Shown: in pieces, positions 46,040-55,318 of the stretch
Numbering within the stretch: position 1 is the first letter of the stretch
Layout: every line of letters begins with the position of its first letter
Source of the DNA: Pedobacter yonginensis
GTDB taxonomy: Bacteria > Bacteroidota > Bacteroidia > Sphingobacteriales > Sphingobacteriaceae
Assembly (NCBI RefSeq): GCF_003173595.1
Contig: NZ_QGNZ01000001.1
Location: forward strand, 1,364,001-1,428,000
Length of the DNA stretch: 64,000 bases
Direction of reading: 5' to 3'
Translations under genes and position numbers: made by a program
Notes under the pieces: generated by a model
The model's input: the letters and a program-made list of their open reading frames with translations, nothing else
The model's database searches: none
Told to the model about the DNA's origin: nothing

Positions 46040-46095
46040 TCTTGGCAAAATCCTCACAGCAAACCTACAATTGGGTTGTTGTGAGGAATTGCTAT

Positions 46096-46386
46096 CTATC
46101 TGCCTGAATACTTCCTCCAAGTTTCGATTTTTGCCAATTGCCTTTCGATGTAAGCATCGGCAATAACTTCCGCGGAACTTCGCCCTTCTGATGTTTCTAA
46201 AAGTGCTTTCAACTTGTACTGATCTACATCGGCCTTGTATAAAATTTGAATCAATTTCGAAAAATCATGATCGACCAGATCAGCAAAGACATCAATGATT
46301 GCTTGCCTCAAACGTTCTTCCGAAAGATCTGCTTGGATATCGAAATCTTTATTGATGATTTTAATTAACGATTGATGATCATTCAT
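46096..46386 (-). CDS. Conserved-looking hypothetical protein, 96 residues
   Basis: A soluble protein predicted to be all helical: DLSEERLRQAIIDVFADLVDHDFSKLIQIL (in part) and ETSEGRSSAEVIADAYIERQLAKIETWRK. No motif with a known activity. The pattern is that of a small cytoplasmic Bacteroidota protein of unknown function. It lies convergent to the DinB-like gene and is followed upstream by array A4. Confidence 0.72.
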   Translation of the reverse strand: MNDHQSLIKIINKDFDIQADLSEERLRQAIIDVFADLVDHDFSKLIQILYKADVDQYKLKALLETSEGRSSAEVIADAYIERQLAKIETWRKYSGR

Positions 46387-46431
46387 TATACAAAGTTAGT
46401 TTAATCCTGAATTATTGAACAAACCCATAGC

Positions 46432-46948
46432 TTTACGACATAACTACTGCCTGCCCTTACTAAACCTGATAATAGCGGCAGCCCCAGCTTTTTCTGCTGG
46501 GCTATAGCGGTTAGCAGGACTACAGCACCGATGAAATACAGAACCGTTCATTTCCAAATTAGCCTAAAAAATTAACATCACATAACGTATTTGATGATGC
46601 TTGATAATAACATCAACATCTAGATTTTACGACATAACTACTGCCTGCCCTTACTAAACCTAATAATAGCGGCAGCCCCAGCTTTTTCTGCTGGGCTATA
46701 GCGGTTAGCAGGACTACAGCACAGATGAAATACAGAACCGTTCATTTCCAGATTAGCCTAAAAAATTAACATCACATAAAGTATTTGATGATGCTTGATA
46801 ATACCATCAACATCTAGATTTTACGAAACAACTACTGCCTCCCCTTACTAAACCTGATAATAGCGGCAGCCCCAGCTTTTTCTGCTGGGCTATAGCGGTT
46901 AGCAGGACTACAGCACAGATGAAATACAGAACCGTTCATTTCTAAATC
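46432..46948 (+). repeat. Tandem array A4: 2.7 units of 194 bp
   Basis: TTTACGA starts at 46432, 46626 and 46820, an exact 194-bp period; the third unit stops after the element. Each unit contains a plus-strand element of about 98 nt (first copy 46461-46558): TAAACCTGATAATAGCGG, a hairpin of CCCAGC and GCTGGG with a T-rich loop and one bulged C, TATAGCGG, AGCAGGACTAC and then CAGAACCGTTCATTTCC. Copies differ by only a few bases. It occupies the interval between two minus-strand genes. Confidence 0.9.
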
Positions 46949-47011
46949 ATGCTGAGGCTAATCATCAAACAAAGCAATGATGATTCGTGGTGAAGCCCCG
47001 AATAGGAACGC

Positions 47012-47419
47012 TTAAATCCACTTAATTTCTTGACAAATTTCGATTAAAACACCATTGGCATCTTTTGGATGGACGAAACAAACCATTTTATTATCGGCAC
47101 CTTTCTTAGGCGAATCGTTAAGCAAAGTAAAACCCTCGCTATGCAAACGTTCCATCTCGGCTAAAATATCATCAACCAAGAAGGCTAGGTGATGAATACC
47201 TTCGCCTTTTTTCTCTATAAATTTAGCAATTGCACTATCAGCCGAAGTTGCCTGGAGGAGTTCTACTTTATTATCGCCAGTTTTAAAAAAAGCGGTATTC
47301 ACAAATTCGGATGCAACTTCCTCTGTTTTATAGCAATCGGCGTTGAGGAGTTTCTGATAAAGATCTATTGAAGCGTTGAGGTCTTTTACGGCGATGCCGA
47401 TGTGTTCTATCTTATTCAT
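47012..47419 (-). CDS. mce: Methylmalonyl-CoA epimerase
   Basis: Converts (S)- to (R)-methylmalonyl-CoA in propionate metabolism. The 135 residues of the glyoxalase/VOC fold carry the metal ligands in MNKIEHIGIAVKDL (His 6), KVELLQA (Glu), GIHHLAFLV (His) and GVLIEICQE (Glu). Start, length and the HIGIAVKDL signature are typical. The mutase genes are not in the window. Confidence 0.93.
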   Translation of the reverse strand: MNKIEHIGIAVKDLNASIDLYQKLLNADCYKTEEVASEFVNTAFFKTGDNKVELLQATSADSAIAKFIEKKGEGIHHLAFLVDDILAEMERLHSEGFTLLNDSPKKGADNKMVCFVHPKDANGVLIEICQEIKWI

Positions 47420-47484
47420 AGATTTAAGGTTATGTGAATGTAAAAATGCAGGTTTTAACTATAACCTCATAGCTATTAATTATA

Positions 47485-47513
47485 ATTGTTAAATAAGTTT
47501 TTTTGTATCTTTG
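47485..47513 (+). promoter_or_regulatory. Promoter of iscS
   Basis: ATTG (47485-47488) and TATCTTTG (47506-47513) are separated by 17 bases, a good match to the Bacteroidota consensus, 22 bases before the iscS ATG. Confidence 0.65.
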
Positions 47514-47535
47514 TATTGCAAATAACAGAACTGAA

Positions 47536-48747
47536 ATGAAACAGCCGATATATTTAGATAATAATGCGACTACACCTCTTGATCCGAGAGTGTTGGAAGC
47601 AATGCTACCATATTTTACCGAGAAATTTGGAAACGCCGCAAGCCGTAATCACGCTTTTGGCTGGGTGGCCGAAGAGGGAGTTGATTATGCTCGTGAGCAA
47701 GTAGCCAAATTAATCGGCTGTACTGAAAAGGAAATTATATTTACATCTGGTGCTACTGAAGCCGATAACCTTGGTATTAAAGGAGTGTTTGAGATGTATA
47801 AAGAAAAAGGTAACCACATTATTACTGCGGTTACTGAACATAAAGCGGTATTGGATACTTGTAAACACCTTGAAAAAAATGGTGCTCGGGTAACTTATTT
47901 AGGTGTTAAAGCGGATGGTTTAATTGATTTAGCTGAATTGGAAGCTGCTATGACGCCTGAAACCATTTTAGTTTCCATTATGTATGGAAACAATGAAATT
48001 GGTGTAATCCAGCCGATAAAAGAAATTTCTGCCATTGCGCACAAACATGGCGCTTTATTTATGACGGATGCAACGCAGGCAGTAGGTAAAATTCCTGTTG
48101 ATGTGAATGCGGATGGCATTGATTTAATGGCATTTACAGCACACAAAATGTACGGTCCGAAAGGCGTTGGTGCACTTTATGTACGCAGAAAAAACCCAAG
48201 AGTTAAAGTAACTTCACAAATGGATGGCGGTGGCCACGAACGTGGTATGCGTTCTGGTACTTTAAATGTTCCAGGTATTGTGGGTTTGGGAAAAGCTTGC
48301 GAGCTGTGCCGTTTAGAAATGGAAAGCGAATCTATTCGCTTATCTGGTTTGCGTGATCGGTTAGAATCGACCTTAAACAAAATGGAAGAAAGTTATGTTA
48401 ATGGTAATACACAACATCGTTTACCGCACGTAGCCAATATTTCTTTCAAATACGTTGAGGGTGAGGGTTTAATGATGGCAATGAGCGATTTAGCAGTTTC
48501 TTCAGGTTCGGCTTGTACATCTGCCTCGTTAGAGCCATCTTACGTATTGAAAAGCTTAGGTTTATCTGATGATTTGGCACACTCTTCTATCCGCTACGGT
48601 TTAGGTAGGTTTACAACTGAGGAAGAAATTGATCAAGCTATTGCAGTTACTCAAAAAGCGGTTAATCACCTAAGAGAACTTTCTCCACTTTGGGAAATGT
48701 TTAAAGAAGGAATTGACTTGAGTAAAATTGAGTGGGCAGAACACTAA
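47536..48747 (+). CDS. iscS: Cysteine desulfurase
   Basis: PLP enzyme that takes sulfur from cysteine for Fe-S cluster assembly. With the start at [16 protein letters not shown] it has 403 residues. The PLP-binding Lys is in [15 protein letters not shown] (about 206) and the persulfide Cys in [14 protein letters not shown] (about 325). The earlier in-frame codon at 47503 overlaps the promoter, so 47536 is preferred. First gene of iscS-iscU-iscA. Confidence 0.95.
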   Translation: MKQPIYLDNNATTPLDPRVLEAMLPYFTEKFGNAASRNHAFGWVAEEGVDYAREQVAKLIGCTEKEIIFTSGATEADNLGIKGVFEMYKEKGNHIITAVTEHKAVLDTCKHLEKNGARVTYLGVKADGLIDLAELEAAMTPETILVSIMYGNNEIGVIQPIKEISAIAHKHGALFMTDATQAVGKIPVDVNADGIDLMAFTAHKMYGPKGVGALYVRRKNPRVKVTSQMDGGGHERGMRSGTLNVPGIVGLGKACELCRLEMESESIRLSGLRDRLESTLNKMEESYVNGNTQHRLPHVANISFKYVEGEGLMMAMSDLAVSSGSACTSASLEPSYVLKSLGLSDDLAHSSIRYGLGRFTTEEEIDQAIAVTQKAVNHLRELSPLWEMFKEGIDLSKIEWAEH

Positions 48748-48857
48748 AATTAGTTTAAGTGGCGGATTTACAACATGTACATCCACAATACAATATAAAT
48801 TTAATAATTTGCGATGGAAGCTAATCTGAAATCGTAAACCAAAAATCGAAAAATACC

Positions 48858-49271
48858 ATGGCATATTCAGAAAAAGTAATTGACCATTACAATAACCCAC
48901 GTAACGTAGGTACATTAAATAAAGACAGTAAATTTGTTGGTACAGGCTTAGTTGGCGCACCAGAGTGTGGCGATGTAATGCGTTTGCAAATTGAGGTTGG
49001 AGAAGATAACGTAATTACCGATGCTAAATTCAAAACTTTTGGTTGTGGTTCGGCAATTGCATCATCATCTTTAGCTACAGAATGGTTAAAAGGAAAAACA
49101 ATTGACGAAGCTTTAACCATTGATAATATGGATATTGTTGAAGAATTGGCTTTACCTCCAGTAAAAATTCACTGCTCGGTGTTAGCAGAAGATGCAATTA
49201 AATCTGCCATTAACGATTATCGCGTTAAAAATGGTTTAGAAGCAATTGTATTAGAAAAATCTCACCACTAG
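48858..49271 (+). CDS. iscU: Fe-S cluster assembly scaffold IscU
   Basis: Scaffold on which IscS builds [2Fe-2S] clusters. The 137 residues show the three ligand Cys: GAPECGDVMRL (about 36), FGCGSAIASSS (about 62) and VKIHCSVLAEDAI (about 105), with LPPVK as the chaperone-recognition segment. It lies 110 bases after iscS. No hscA, hscB or ferredoxin gene follows. Confidence 0.95.
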   Translation: MAYSEKVIDHYNNPRNVGTLNKDSKFVGTGLVGAPECGDVMRLQIEVGEDNVITDAKFKTFGCGSAIASSSLATEWLKGKTIDEALTIDNMDIVEELALPPVKIHCSVLAEDAIKSAINDYRVKNGLEAIVLEKSHH

Positions 49272-49422
49272 TAGACGGGAGACTTGAGACAATAGACTTG
49301 AGACAATAGATGGGAGACGATAGAAAGAAGATGATAGATTTGAGGTGAAAGCTTTTATCTAGAGTACAAGTCTCATATCTCATATCTCATATCTCATATC
49401 TCACATCTATAACCTCAAATCT
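49271..49422. repeat. Inverted 7-bp-periodic repeats between iscU and iscA
   Basis: The left part is a 14-bp tandem repeat, GACTTGAGACAATA at 49281 and 49295, with weaker copies at 49309 and 49323. The right part (49371-49407) is ATCTCAT repeated at 7 bp. The two are rough complements, and AGATTTGAGGT (49336-49346) pairs perfectly with ACCTCAAATCT (49412-49422). The transcript could fold into a long imperfect hairpin. Confidence 0.8.
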
Positions 49423-49444
49423 AATTACTAAAATCTAAAATACG

Positions 49445-49771
49445 ATGATAACGATAACTGATAAAGCAAAAGAAAAAATAGATCATTTGATGCAAGATTC
49501 CGAGATGGGCTCTGACTATTTTCTACGAGTTTCTGTAAAAGGAGGTGGTTGCTCAGGCTTATCTTACAATTTGGATTTCGACAATGAGTCGAAAACTGGA
49601 GATCAGTTTTTTGAAGATAGAGGAATCAAAATTGCATTGGATATGAAATCCTTTCTGTACCTAGCCGGTACTGAACTGGATTTTACCGATGGCTTAAACG
49701 GAAAAGGATTCAACTTTGTGAATCCAAATGCCAGTCGAACTTGCGGTTGTGGCGAAAGTTTTTCTGTATAA
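49445..49771 (+). CDS. Fe-S cluster carrier protein IscA-like
   Basis: A-type carrier that passes Fe-S clusters to target proteins. The 108 residues have all three Cys: KGGGCSGLSY (about 37) and SRTCGCGESF (about 101 and 103). It lies 173 bases after iscU, separated by the periodic repeat, and is followed by a terminator. IscA or ErpA cannot be told apart from sequence alone; the context favours IscA. Confidence 0.92.
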   Translation: MITITDKAKEKIDHLMQDSEMGSDYFLRVSVKGGGCSGLSYNLDFDNESKTGDQFFEDRGIKIALDMKSFLYLAGTELDFTDGLNGKGFNFVNPNASRTCGCGESFSV

Positions 49772-49788
49772 TTAAAGCATATTTTTTC

Positions 49789-49816
49789 AAAAGGTTCCAT
49801 TTATGGGACCTTTTTT
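49789..49816 (+). terminator. Rho-independent terminator of the isc operon
   Basis: Arms AAAGGTTCC and GGGACCTTT form a 9-bp stem with one G-T pair, followed by six T, 18 bases beyond the iscA-like stop. Confidence 0.82.
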
Positions 49817-50012
49817 GCGTTTATAAGCAAATTTTCTCCACAAACACATTATTGAAGATTAAGGGCACAATCCTCCTGTAAAAATTAGAAATCGAAAGTT
49901 TTTGATTAGACGAGATTTAACCTATCAAAATTTATAGTAAAGCATCAATTTGCATTTTTAAACCAAAAAGCCTTATAATTGTTAACTATAACGAACACAC
50001 CAACTAACGAGC

Positions 50013-51929
50013 ATGCCATTAATTAACGAATTTTCAACTGTCCCTACCCTGTTGAGAAATGTTGTAAAAAACATCCACAAGCCAGAAGAAACTTTTCTAA
50101 TTCATAAGCAAGGTGCCGAATGGACTGAAATTTCATATGAAGACACATTAAAAAGAGCTGATGCAGTGTCTGCCTTCTTTTTAGAAATGGGCATAAAGAA
50201 AGGCGATAGGCTAGGTTTAATGATTGAAAATTCACCAGAATATGTGTATTATGACCAAGGTATTCAGCAAATTGGGGTAATCAATGTATCCATCTATCCT
50301 ACGCTTTCCGAGCAGGAAGTAGCCTACATCATTAATGATTCTGGAATAAAAGCCATTCTTGTTGGGAATAATTTTCTTTATCGCAAAATATTAAAAGTTG
50401 CCTCAAATTGCAGAGAACTTAAATACATTATACCTGCGTTTAAAGATTTTGAAAAAGTGACCATCCCGAGCGATGTTAAGGTTGAAGTGATTGCCTTCTC
50501 AGACATCCTTGCACTGAAGCATCAAATTACAGCTGCCGAAAAAGCAGACATTGAGCAATGCAGAAGTTTGGTATTACCGAGCGATGTATCTTCACTAATT
50601 TATACTTCAGGTACAACTGGCACTCCGAAAGGTGTTATGCTTACCCACAGCAATTTTGTGGAGAATGTTAAAGTTTGTTTACAACAGATTCCTGTAATCG
50701 ATCAAACAGAAACATTTTTGTCTTTCTTACCCCTATCACATGTTTTTGAACGCACGGCAACCTACCATGTGTGTTGTGCACAAGGCTGTAAAATCGCATT
50801 TGCGCAAAGCCTAGAGTTATTGGCTAAAAATATGGGCGAGGTAAGACCAACAGTGATGAGCTGTGTACCGAGGTTATTGGAACGCATTCACGATAAAGCC
50901 ATAAAATCAGGAACAGCAGGTGGAGGCACCAAAGCCAAAATATTTACATGGGCACTCGAAACCGGAAATAAATATCGCGTGGCAAAAGAGGCAGGCGAAA
51001 ATCCTGGACTTTTACTATCTGCCAAAAAAGGAATTGCAGAAAAATTAGTTTTCAGTAAGATAAAGGAAAAAACTGGCGGACGATTGAAATTTATGATTTC
51101 TGGTGGAGCGGCATTGCCAAAAAATGTGGGCGAGTTTTTCGGAGATTTAGGCATTAAAATATTGGAGGGCTTTGGCTTGACAGAAACTTCGCCTGTGATG
51201 TCGGTTACCGAATACCACAGACAGGTTTATGGTACGGTTGGACGCGTTATACCGGGCATTGAAATTGGCATACAAGACGTAGAAAGCAAGCAAATTATAA
51301 ACATTCAAACCCATGAAACTTTTAACGAAGAATTTCAGTGTGAAGAAGGAGAAGTAATTGTTCGCGGGCATTGTGTAATGAAAGGATACTTTAACAAACC
51401 CGCGGAGACCGCAGAGGCGATTGATAGAGATATGTGGTTTCATACCGGTGATATTGGTCGCTTTTACAAGGGAAATCTTCAAATAACCGATCGGCTAAAA
51501 AACATGATTGTAAATGCTTATGGCAAGAACGTTTATCCTACGCCGGTAGAGAACATCTATTTAAAAAGCCCTAAAATCGATCAGCTTTTTTTAATTGGAG
51601 ATAAGCGTGAATTTATCACGGCGATCATCATTCCAAATAGAGAAACACTAGAAGAAACTTTTAACCTTAAGCCTTCTTTCTTCGAAGAAAATGATCCATT
51701 TATCCGCGAGCAGGAGATTATTGATTGGATTGAAAAAGACATTAAAAAAATCTCTAACGAATTGGCAAAATTCGAACGGATTAAAAACTTCAAAATTAAA
51801 CGTAATCCTTTCAGTATAGATGAAGGGGAAATTACGCCAACGCTGAAAATTAAACGTCGAATTGTAGAAAAAAAATATGCAGATACCATCGACGAAATGT
51901 ATGAAGAAGGTGTCGAAGCAGAATCTTAG
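50013..51929 (+). CDS. Long-chain acyl-CoA synthetase
   Basis: ATP-dependent activation of fatty acids to acyl-CoA, at the membrane or in the cytosol. The 638 residues show the AMP-binding P-loop SSLIYTSGTTGTPKGVMLTH (about 194-213), the SGGAALPKNVGEFF and GFGLTETSPVMS segments, FHTGDIGRF, and DRLKNMIVNAYGKNVYP (about 494-510) with the C-terminal catalytic Lys region. Length and motifs fit the FadD/Faa type used for membrane lipids or beta-oxidation. Single gene. Confidence 0.93.
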   Translation: MPLINEFSTVPTLLRNVVKNIHKPEETFLIHKQGAEWTEISYEDTLKRADAVSAFFLEMGIKKGDRLGLMIENSPEYVYYDQGIQQIGVINVSIYPTLSEQEVAYIINDSGIKAILVGNNFLYRKILKVASNCRELKYIIPAFKDFEKVTIPSDVKVEVIAFSDILALKHQITAAEKADIEQCRSLVLPSDVSSLIYTSGTTGTPKGVMLTHSNFVENVKVCLQQIPVIDQTETFLSFLPLSHVFERTATYHVCCAQGCKIAFAQSLELLAKNMGEVRPTVMSCVPRLLERIHDKAIKSGTAGGGTKAKIFTWALETGNKYRVAKEAGENPGLLLSAKKGIAEKLVFSKIKEKTGGRLKFMISGGAALPKNVGEFFGDLGIKILEGFGLTETSPVMSVTEYHRQVYGTVGRVIPGIEIGIQDVESKQIINIQTHETFNEEFQCEEGEVIVRGHCVMKGYFNKPAETAEAIDRDMWFHTGDIGRFYKGNLQITDRLKNMIVNAYGKNVYPTPVENIYLKSPKIDQLFLIGDKREFITAIIIPNRETLEETFNLKPSFFEENDPFIREQEIIDWIEKDIKKISNELAKFERIKNFKIKRNPFSIDEGEITPTLKIKRRIVEKKYADTIDEMYEEGVEAES

Positions 51930-52297
51930 TCTATTCTTGAGACGTTTTGAAATACTTCAATAGCTTGACTTTAGCTTAGGAAATATCAATCAAAGCAAAA
52001 AAGAACCAAGATGCTGAAATCAATTCAGCAGTTTGGATCAGTTTTAAAAGATTTCATAAGCTTAGGTTCTAAAATTTATTTTAGGGTGTTCGCCAATTAT
52101 TAGAAATGTTTATTGATAGGTAAAATACCGAGTTTTAACATCGATTAAGATGCTGTGGTGATGTCGAATACGAGTTCAATACATTTATGATTGGTTTTAA
52201 AAGGCTGCATGCATACGGAGCATAACGCTAATTAGATGATATATTCAAGCCGATTAAAATTATACATTAACACAAAAATAAAACCCTGCAAAATCAT
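51930..52297. other. Intergenic region upstream of lysS
   Basis: No gene found. A short inverted repeat (GCTGAA-ATCAA-TTCAGC near 52012) and distant AGAACC/GGTTCT arms were noticed, without a T tract or other support. The lysS promoter lies at its downstream end. Confidence 0.4.
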
Positions 52298-52305
52298 TAC
52301 TTTTG
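52298..52305 (+). promoter_or_regulatory. -7 element of lysS
   Basis: TACTTTTG matches TAnnTTTG, 15 bases before the lysS ATG at 52321. This supports the downstream start rather than an in-frame codon at 52303. Confidence 0.5.
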
Positions 52306-52320
52306 CAAAAAATACCTGAA

Positions 52321-54030
52321 ATGAGTATAGGATTATCAGAACAAGAAATATTACGACGTGAGTCGTTAAAACAATTGCGTCAATTGGGCATCGAGCCTTA
52401 TCCTGCAGAATCTTATGAGATTAACGTAAGTGCAGCAGATATTTTAGCAAACTACGAAAAAGATAAAACAGCCTATAAGACAGTTAGTTTAGCGGGTCGG
52501 ATTATGGGCCGTAACATCATGGGCGCAGCTTCCTTTGCCGAAATTCAAGATGCTACCGGTCGTATCCAAGTATATTTAAAACGAGATGAAATTTGTCCGA
52601 CTGAAGACAAAACTTTATACAATACGGTTTTCAAAAAGCTTTTAGATATTGGAGATTTTATTGGTGTGAAAGGTTATGTGTTCACCACTCAAACTGGCGA
52701 AATCTCCATTCACGTAACAGAATTTAAAATCCTTTCAAAATCTATTCGCCCATTACCGATTGTAAAAAGGGACGATGAAGGAAACGTTTATGATGGCTTC
52801 ACTAATCCAGAATTGCGTTACAGAATGCGATATGTAGATTTAACGGTAAATCCAGACTATAAACAAATCTTCATCAAACGCAGCAAGGTGATTAACTCCA
52901 TGCGTAATTATTTTGATGAGCAAGGCTGGATGGAAGTGGAAACACCAATCTTACAGCCCATTCATGGTGGTGCAGCAGCTCGTCCGTTTGCAACACATCA
53001 CAATACGCTAGATATGCCGCTTTATTTGCGTATTGCAAATGAACTATATCTAAAAAGACTGATTGTAGCTGGTTTCGACGGGGTTTACGAATTCGGTAAA
53101 ATGTTCCGTAATGAGGGTATGGATCGTACGCACAATCCGGAATACACTTCAATGGAAATATATGTAGCCTATAAAGATTATATCTGGATGATGGCTATGG
53201 TAGAAGAGTGTTTAGAAAAAGTGGCCATTGCAACAAATGGTTCGGCAGTGGTTAAGGTAGGCGACAACGATATTAATTTTGAGGGGCCATACGAAAAACT
53301 TACCATGTATGAATCGATTCAAAAATATACCGGGATTGATGTTTCGGCCATGACGGAGGAAGAACTCCTACAAACTTGCAAGGATTTAGGAATTGAAACA
53401 GATTCTACCATGGGGCGTGGGAAATTAGTTGATGAAATCTTTAGCGATAAGGTAGAAGCGAATTTAATCCAACCTACTTTTATTACCGATTACCCGATTG
53501 AAATGACTCCCCTAGCAAAAAAACACCGTTCGGTAGATGGTTTGGTAGAGCGATTTGAAATATTTGTAAACGGCAAAGAAATCGGAAATGCGTACTCAGA
53601 ATTAAACGATCCAATTGACCAAAGAGAACGTTTTGAAGATCAATTGAAACTTGCAGATCGCGGTGATGCAGAGGCTATGGCAATGGACGATGATTTTGTT
53701 CGTGCTTTAGAGTACGGAATGCCGCCAACTTCTGGATTGGGTTTTGGTATCGACAGAATTGTGATGTTAATGACCAATCAAAGCACCATACAGGAAGTTT
53801 TATTCTTCCCACAAATGCGCCCGGAAAAGAAGAAAATTGAGTTGACTCCAGAAGAAACGGAATTGTACGCCCTTGTAAAAGAAGGTGAACAATATCTTCT
53901 TGGCGATGTTAAATCGAAACTAGCAGATTGGAGCAATAAAAAGTGGGATACTACGCTTAAAGGCTTAACAGGAAAAGGCATTTTAAAGGTTGCGAAAACC
54001 GACGATGGATTATTTCTATCCCATAAGTAG
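52321..54030 (+). CDS. lysS: Lysyl-tRNA synthetase, class II
   Basis: Charges tRNA-Lys. The 569 residues have an OB-fold anticodon domain (about 55-150) and a class II catalytic domain: motif 1 EVETPILQPIHGGAAARPF, motif 2 FRNEGMDRTHNPEYTSME and motif 3 GLGFGIDRIVMLMT (about 475-488). A C-terminal extension of about 65 residues follows the catalytic domain, as often seen in Bacteroidota LysS. Single-gene unit with a strong terminator. Confidence 0.96.
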   Translation: MSIGLSEQEILRRESLKQLRQLGIEPYPAESYEINVSAADILANYEKDKTAYKTVSLAGRIMGRNIMGAASFAEIQDATGRIQVYLKRDEICPTEDKTLYNTVFKKLLDIGDFIGVKGYVFTTQTGEISIHVTEFKILSKSIRPLPIVKRDDEGNVYDGFTNPELRYRMRYVDLTVNPDYKQIFIKRSKVINSMRNYFDEQGWMEVETPILQPIHGGAAARPFATHHNTLDMPLYLRIANELYLKRLIVAGFDGVYEFGKMFRNEGMDRTHNPEYTSMEIYVAYKDYIWMMAMVEECLEKVAIATNGSAVVKVGDNDINFEGPYEKLTMYESIQKYTGIDVSAMTEEELLQTCKDLGIETDSTMGRGKLVDEIFSDKVEANLIQPTFITDYPIEMTPLAKKHRSVDGLVERFEIFVNGKEIGNAYSELNDPIDQRERFEDQLKLADRGDAEAMAMDDDFVRALEYGMPPTSGLGFGIDRIVMLMTNQSTIQEVLFFPQMRPEKKKIELTPEETELYALVKEGEQYLLGDVKSKLADWSNKKWDTTLKGLTGKGILKVAKTDDGLFLSHK

Positions 54031-54081
54031 CCGAAACTTTTTGAAGAAGACTATTTTTAACAAAAGGATAACATAAACTTA

Positions 54082-54115
54082 AAAGGCTTGCTAACAATTG
54101 TTTAGCAAGCCTTTT
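54082..54115 (+). terminator. Rho-independent terminator of lysS
   Basis: Arms AAAGGCTTGCTAA and TTAGCAAGCCTTT form a perfect 13-bp stem, then T. It lies 52 bases beyond the stop codon. Confidence 0.88.
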
Positions 54116-54154
54116 CTATATTTACAGCAATCGATAATTTAAAAAGATTGACTT

Positions 54155-54367
54155 ATGAATATTTCAAGTTTAGAAATCAATGAAAGAGAATACTGTATCA
54201 AGTTGAGCAAAGATGCTTTTGATCTATCTTTAGTTCATCAATTAATTAAAAGAATCCAGGCAGAAGCCTTTTTCTTCAAAAGAGCAGAAGCCGAAGAAGA
54301 GGATCTTTTGAGTAAACGAAACGTGAGAGAAGAATTAGAAGGATTTGATTATTTAGGAGATAAATAA
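54155..54367 (+). CDS. Small hypothetical protein, 70 residues
   Basis: A short charged protein, MNISSLEINEREYCIKLSK at its start and RAEAEEEDLLSKRNVREELE near the end, probably a beta hairpin followed by helices. The size and pattern resemble small regulatory or antitoxin-like proteins, but no toxin partner is adjacent and no family is recognised. It follows the lysS terminator and so has its own promoter. Confidence 0.6.
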   Translation: MNISSLEINEREYCIKLSKDAFDLSLVHQLIKRIQAEAFFFKRAEAEEEDLLSKRNVREELEGFDYLGDK

Positions 54368-54427
54368 ATTTGATGCTCATGCTCTATCTTTAATTGGTGC
54401 AAGCATGTCCCAACCAATCATCCTACT

Positions 54428-54982
54428 TTAATCTACATCCAAAGTTCCTTCTACTGAATCATCCATGGTTCTTCCAGTAATAACAGAGGCAGCCATTTTC
54501 AAAAAGGCTACCGCGGTACCGTGTTTGGTATCCCAATAATAGCCTTCTGATGGAATTACTTTAATTAACGTAATATTTGGATCTTCCTTACCACCTTGAA
54601 ACCAAGTTTTGATAAAAGGACTCCAAAGTTCATCAATTTTAGCTTGATCTCTACTGATTTCAGAAATGCCATAAATATTCACGAATCCAGAATGTGCACC
54701 AGCTTGGAAAAGTAAATGGGTGAAAGGGTCAGAAGCAATTTCTTCGTTTTTGTGACTGTCTTTCATGCTCATAAACCAAATATTACCCTCGTCATCAACC
54801 TGTTGTATGGCCATTGGCCGAACTGATAATGGAATACCTGTTTTGATATTGGTACAAAAAAAGCAACTTTCTGCTTTATCTGCCAATTCTCGAAGCTTTT
54901 TTACCGCTTCTGACCCGCCTAAATCTTGAATGTTATTTTCTTCTTGAGTATTGTTAGTACTGCCTTCTTGTGATGTTGCCAT
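54428..54982 (-). CDS. Pyridoxamine 5'-phosphate oxidase-like (general stress 26 type) protein
   Basis: A split-barrel flavin-binding protein of 184 residues. The core (about 22-165) has SCFFCTNIKTGIPLSVRPM and NIWFMSMKDSHKN, followed by HLLFQAGAHSGFVNIYG, the pattern of the general-stress-protein-26 branch of the PPOX family. These bind FMN/FAD or heme-like cofactors; true pyridoxamine oxidase activity is not expected. An N-terminal 20-residue Gln/Asn/Glu-rich tail is probably disordered. Single gene. Confidence 0.87.
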   Translation of the reverse strand: MATSQEGSTNNTQEENNIQDLGGSEAVKKLRELADKAESCFFCTNIKTGIPLSVRPMAIQQVDDEGNIWFMSMKDSHKNEEIASDPFTHLLFQAGAHSGFVNIYGISEISRDQAKIDELWSPFIKTWFQGGKEDPNITLIKVIPSEGYYWDTKHGTAVAFLKMAASVITGRTMDDSVEGTLDVD

Positions 54983-55318
54983 AAGTGTATAATTTTCTAT
55001 AAACTACAATCCTAAAATCGATTTAGTTTTGGATTTAATAGATTATATTAATTAATCGATTAAAATCCATGTAGATAATTCCGAAAAAATCCTATTTTGC
55101 GACTCCTTCCCTATTTATATACATCCAATATTTAACTTAGAATCTGAGATTATTGTAGTCTAAAAATAGATGGCTGGAATAATAATCTATAAACTCTAGA
55201 AAGCTAGGTATAGGATATTATAAAAAATATAATTAATCTTTTTGTAAAACCTATAACTAAACCAATGGCTTAATAATCACATATCTGAAAAAAAAACTCT
55301 AAAATAAACCAAGCATAT
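54983..55318. other. AT-rich intergenic region between divergent genes
   Basis: Very AT-rich, without a recognisable gene, repeat or clear promoter match. It separates the divergent stress-protein gene and the hypothetical gene at 55319. Confidence 0.4.
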
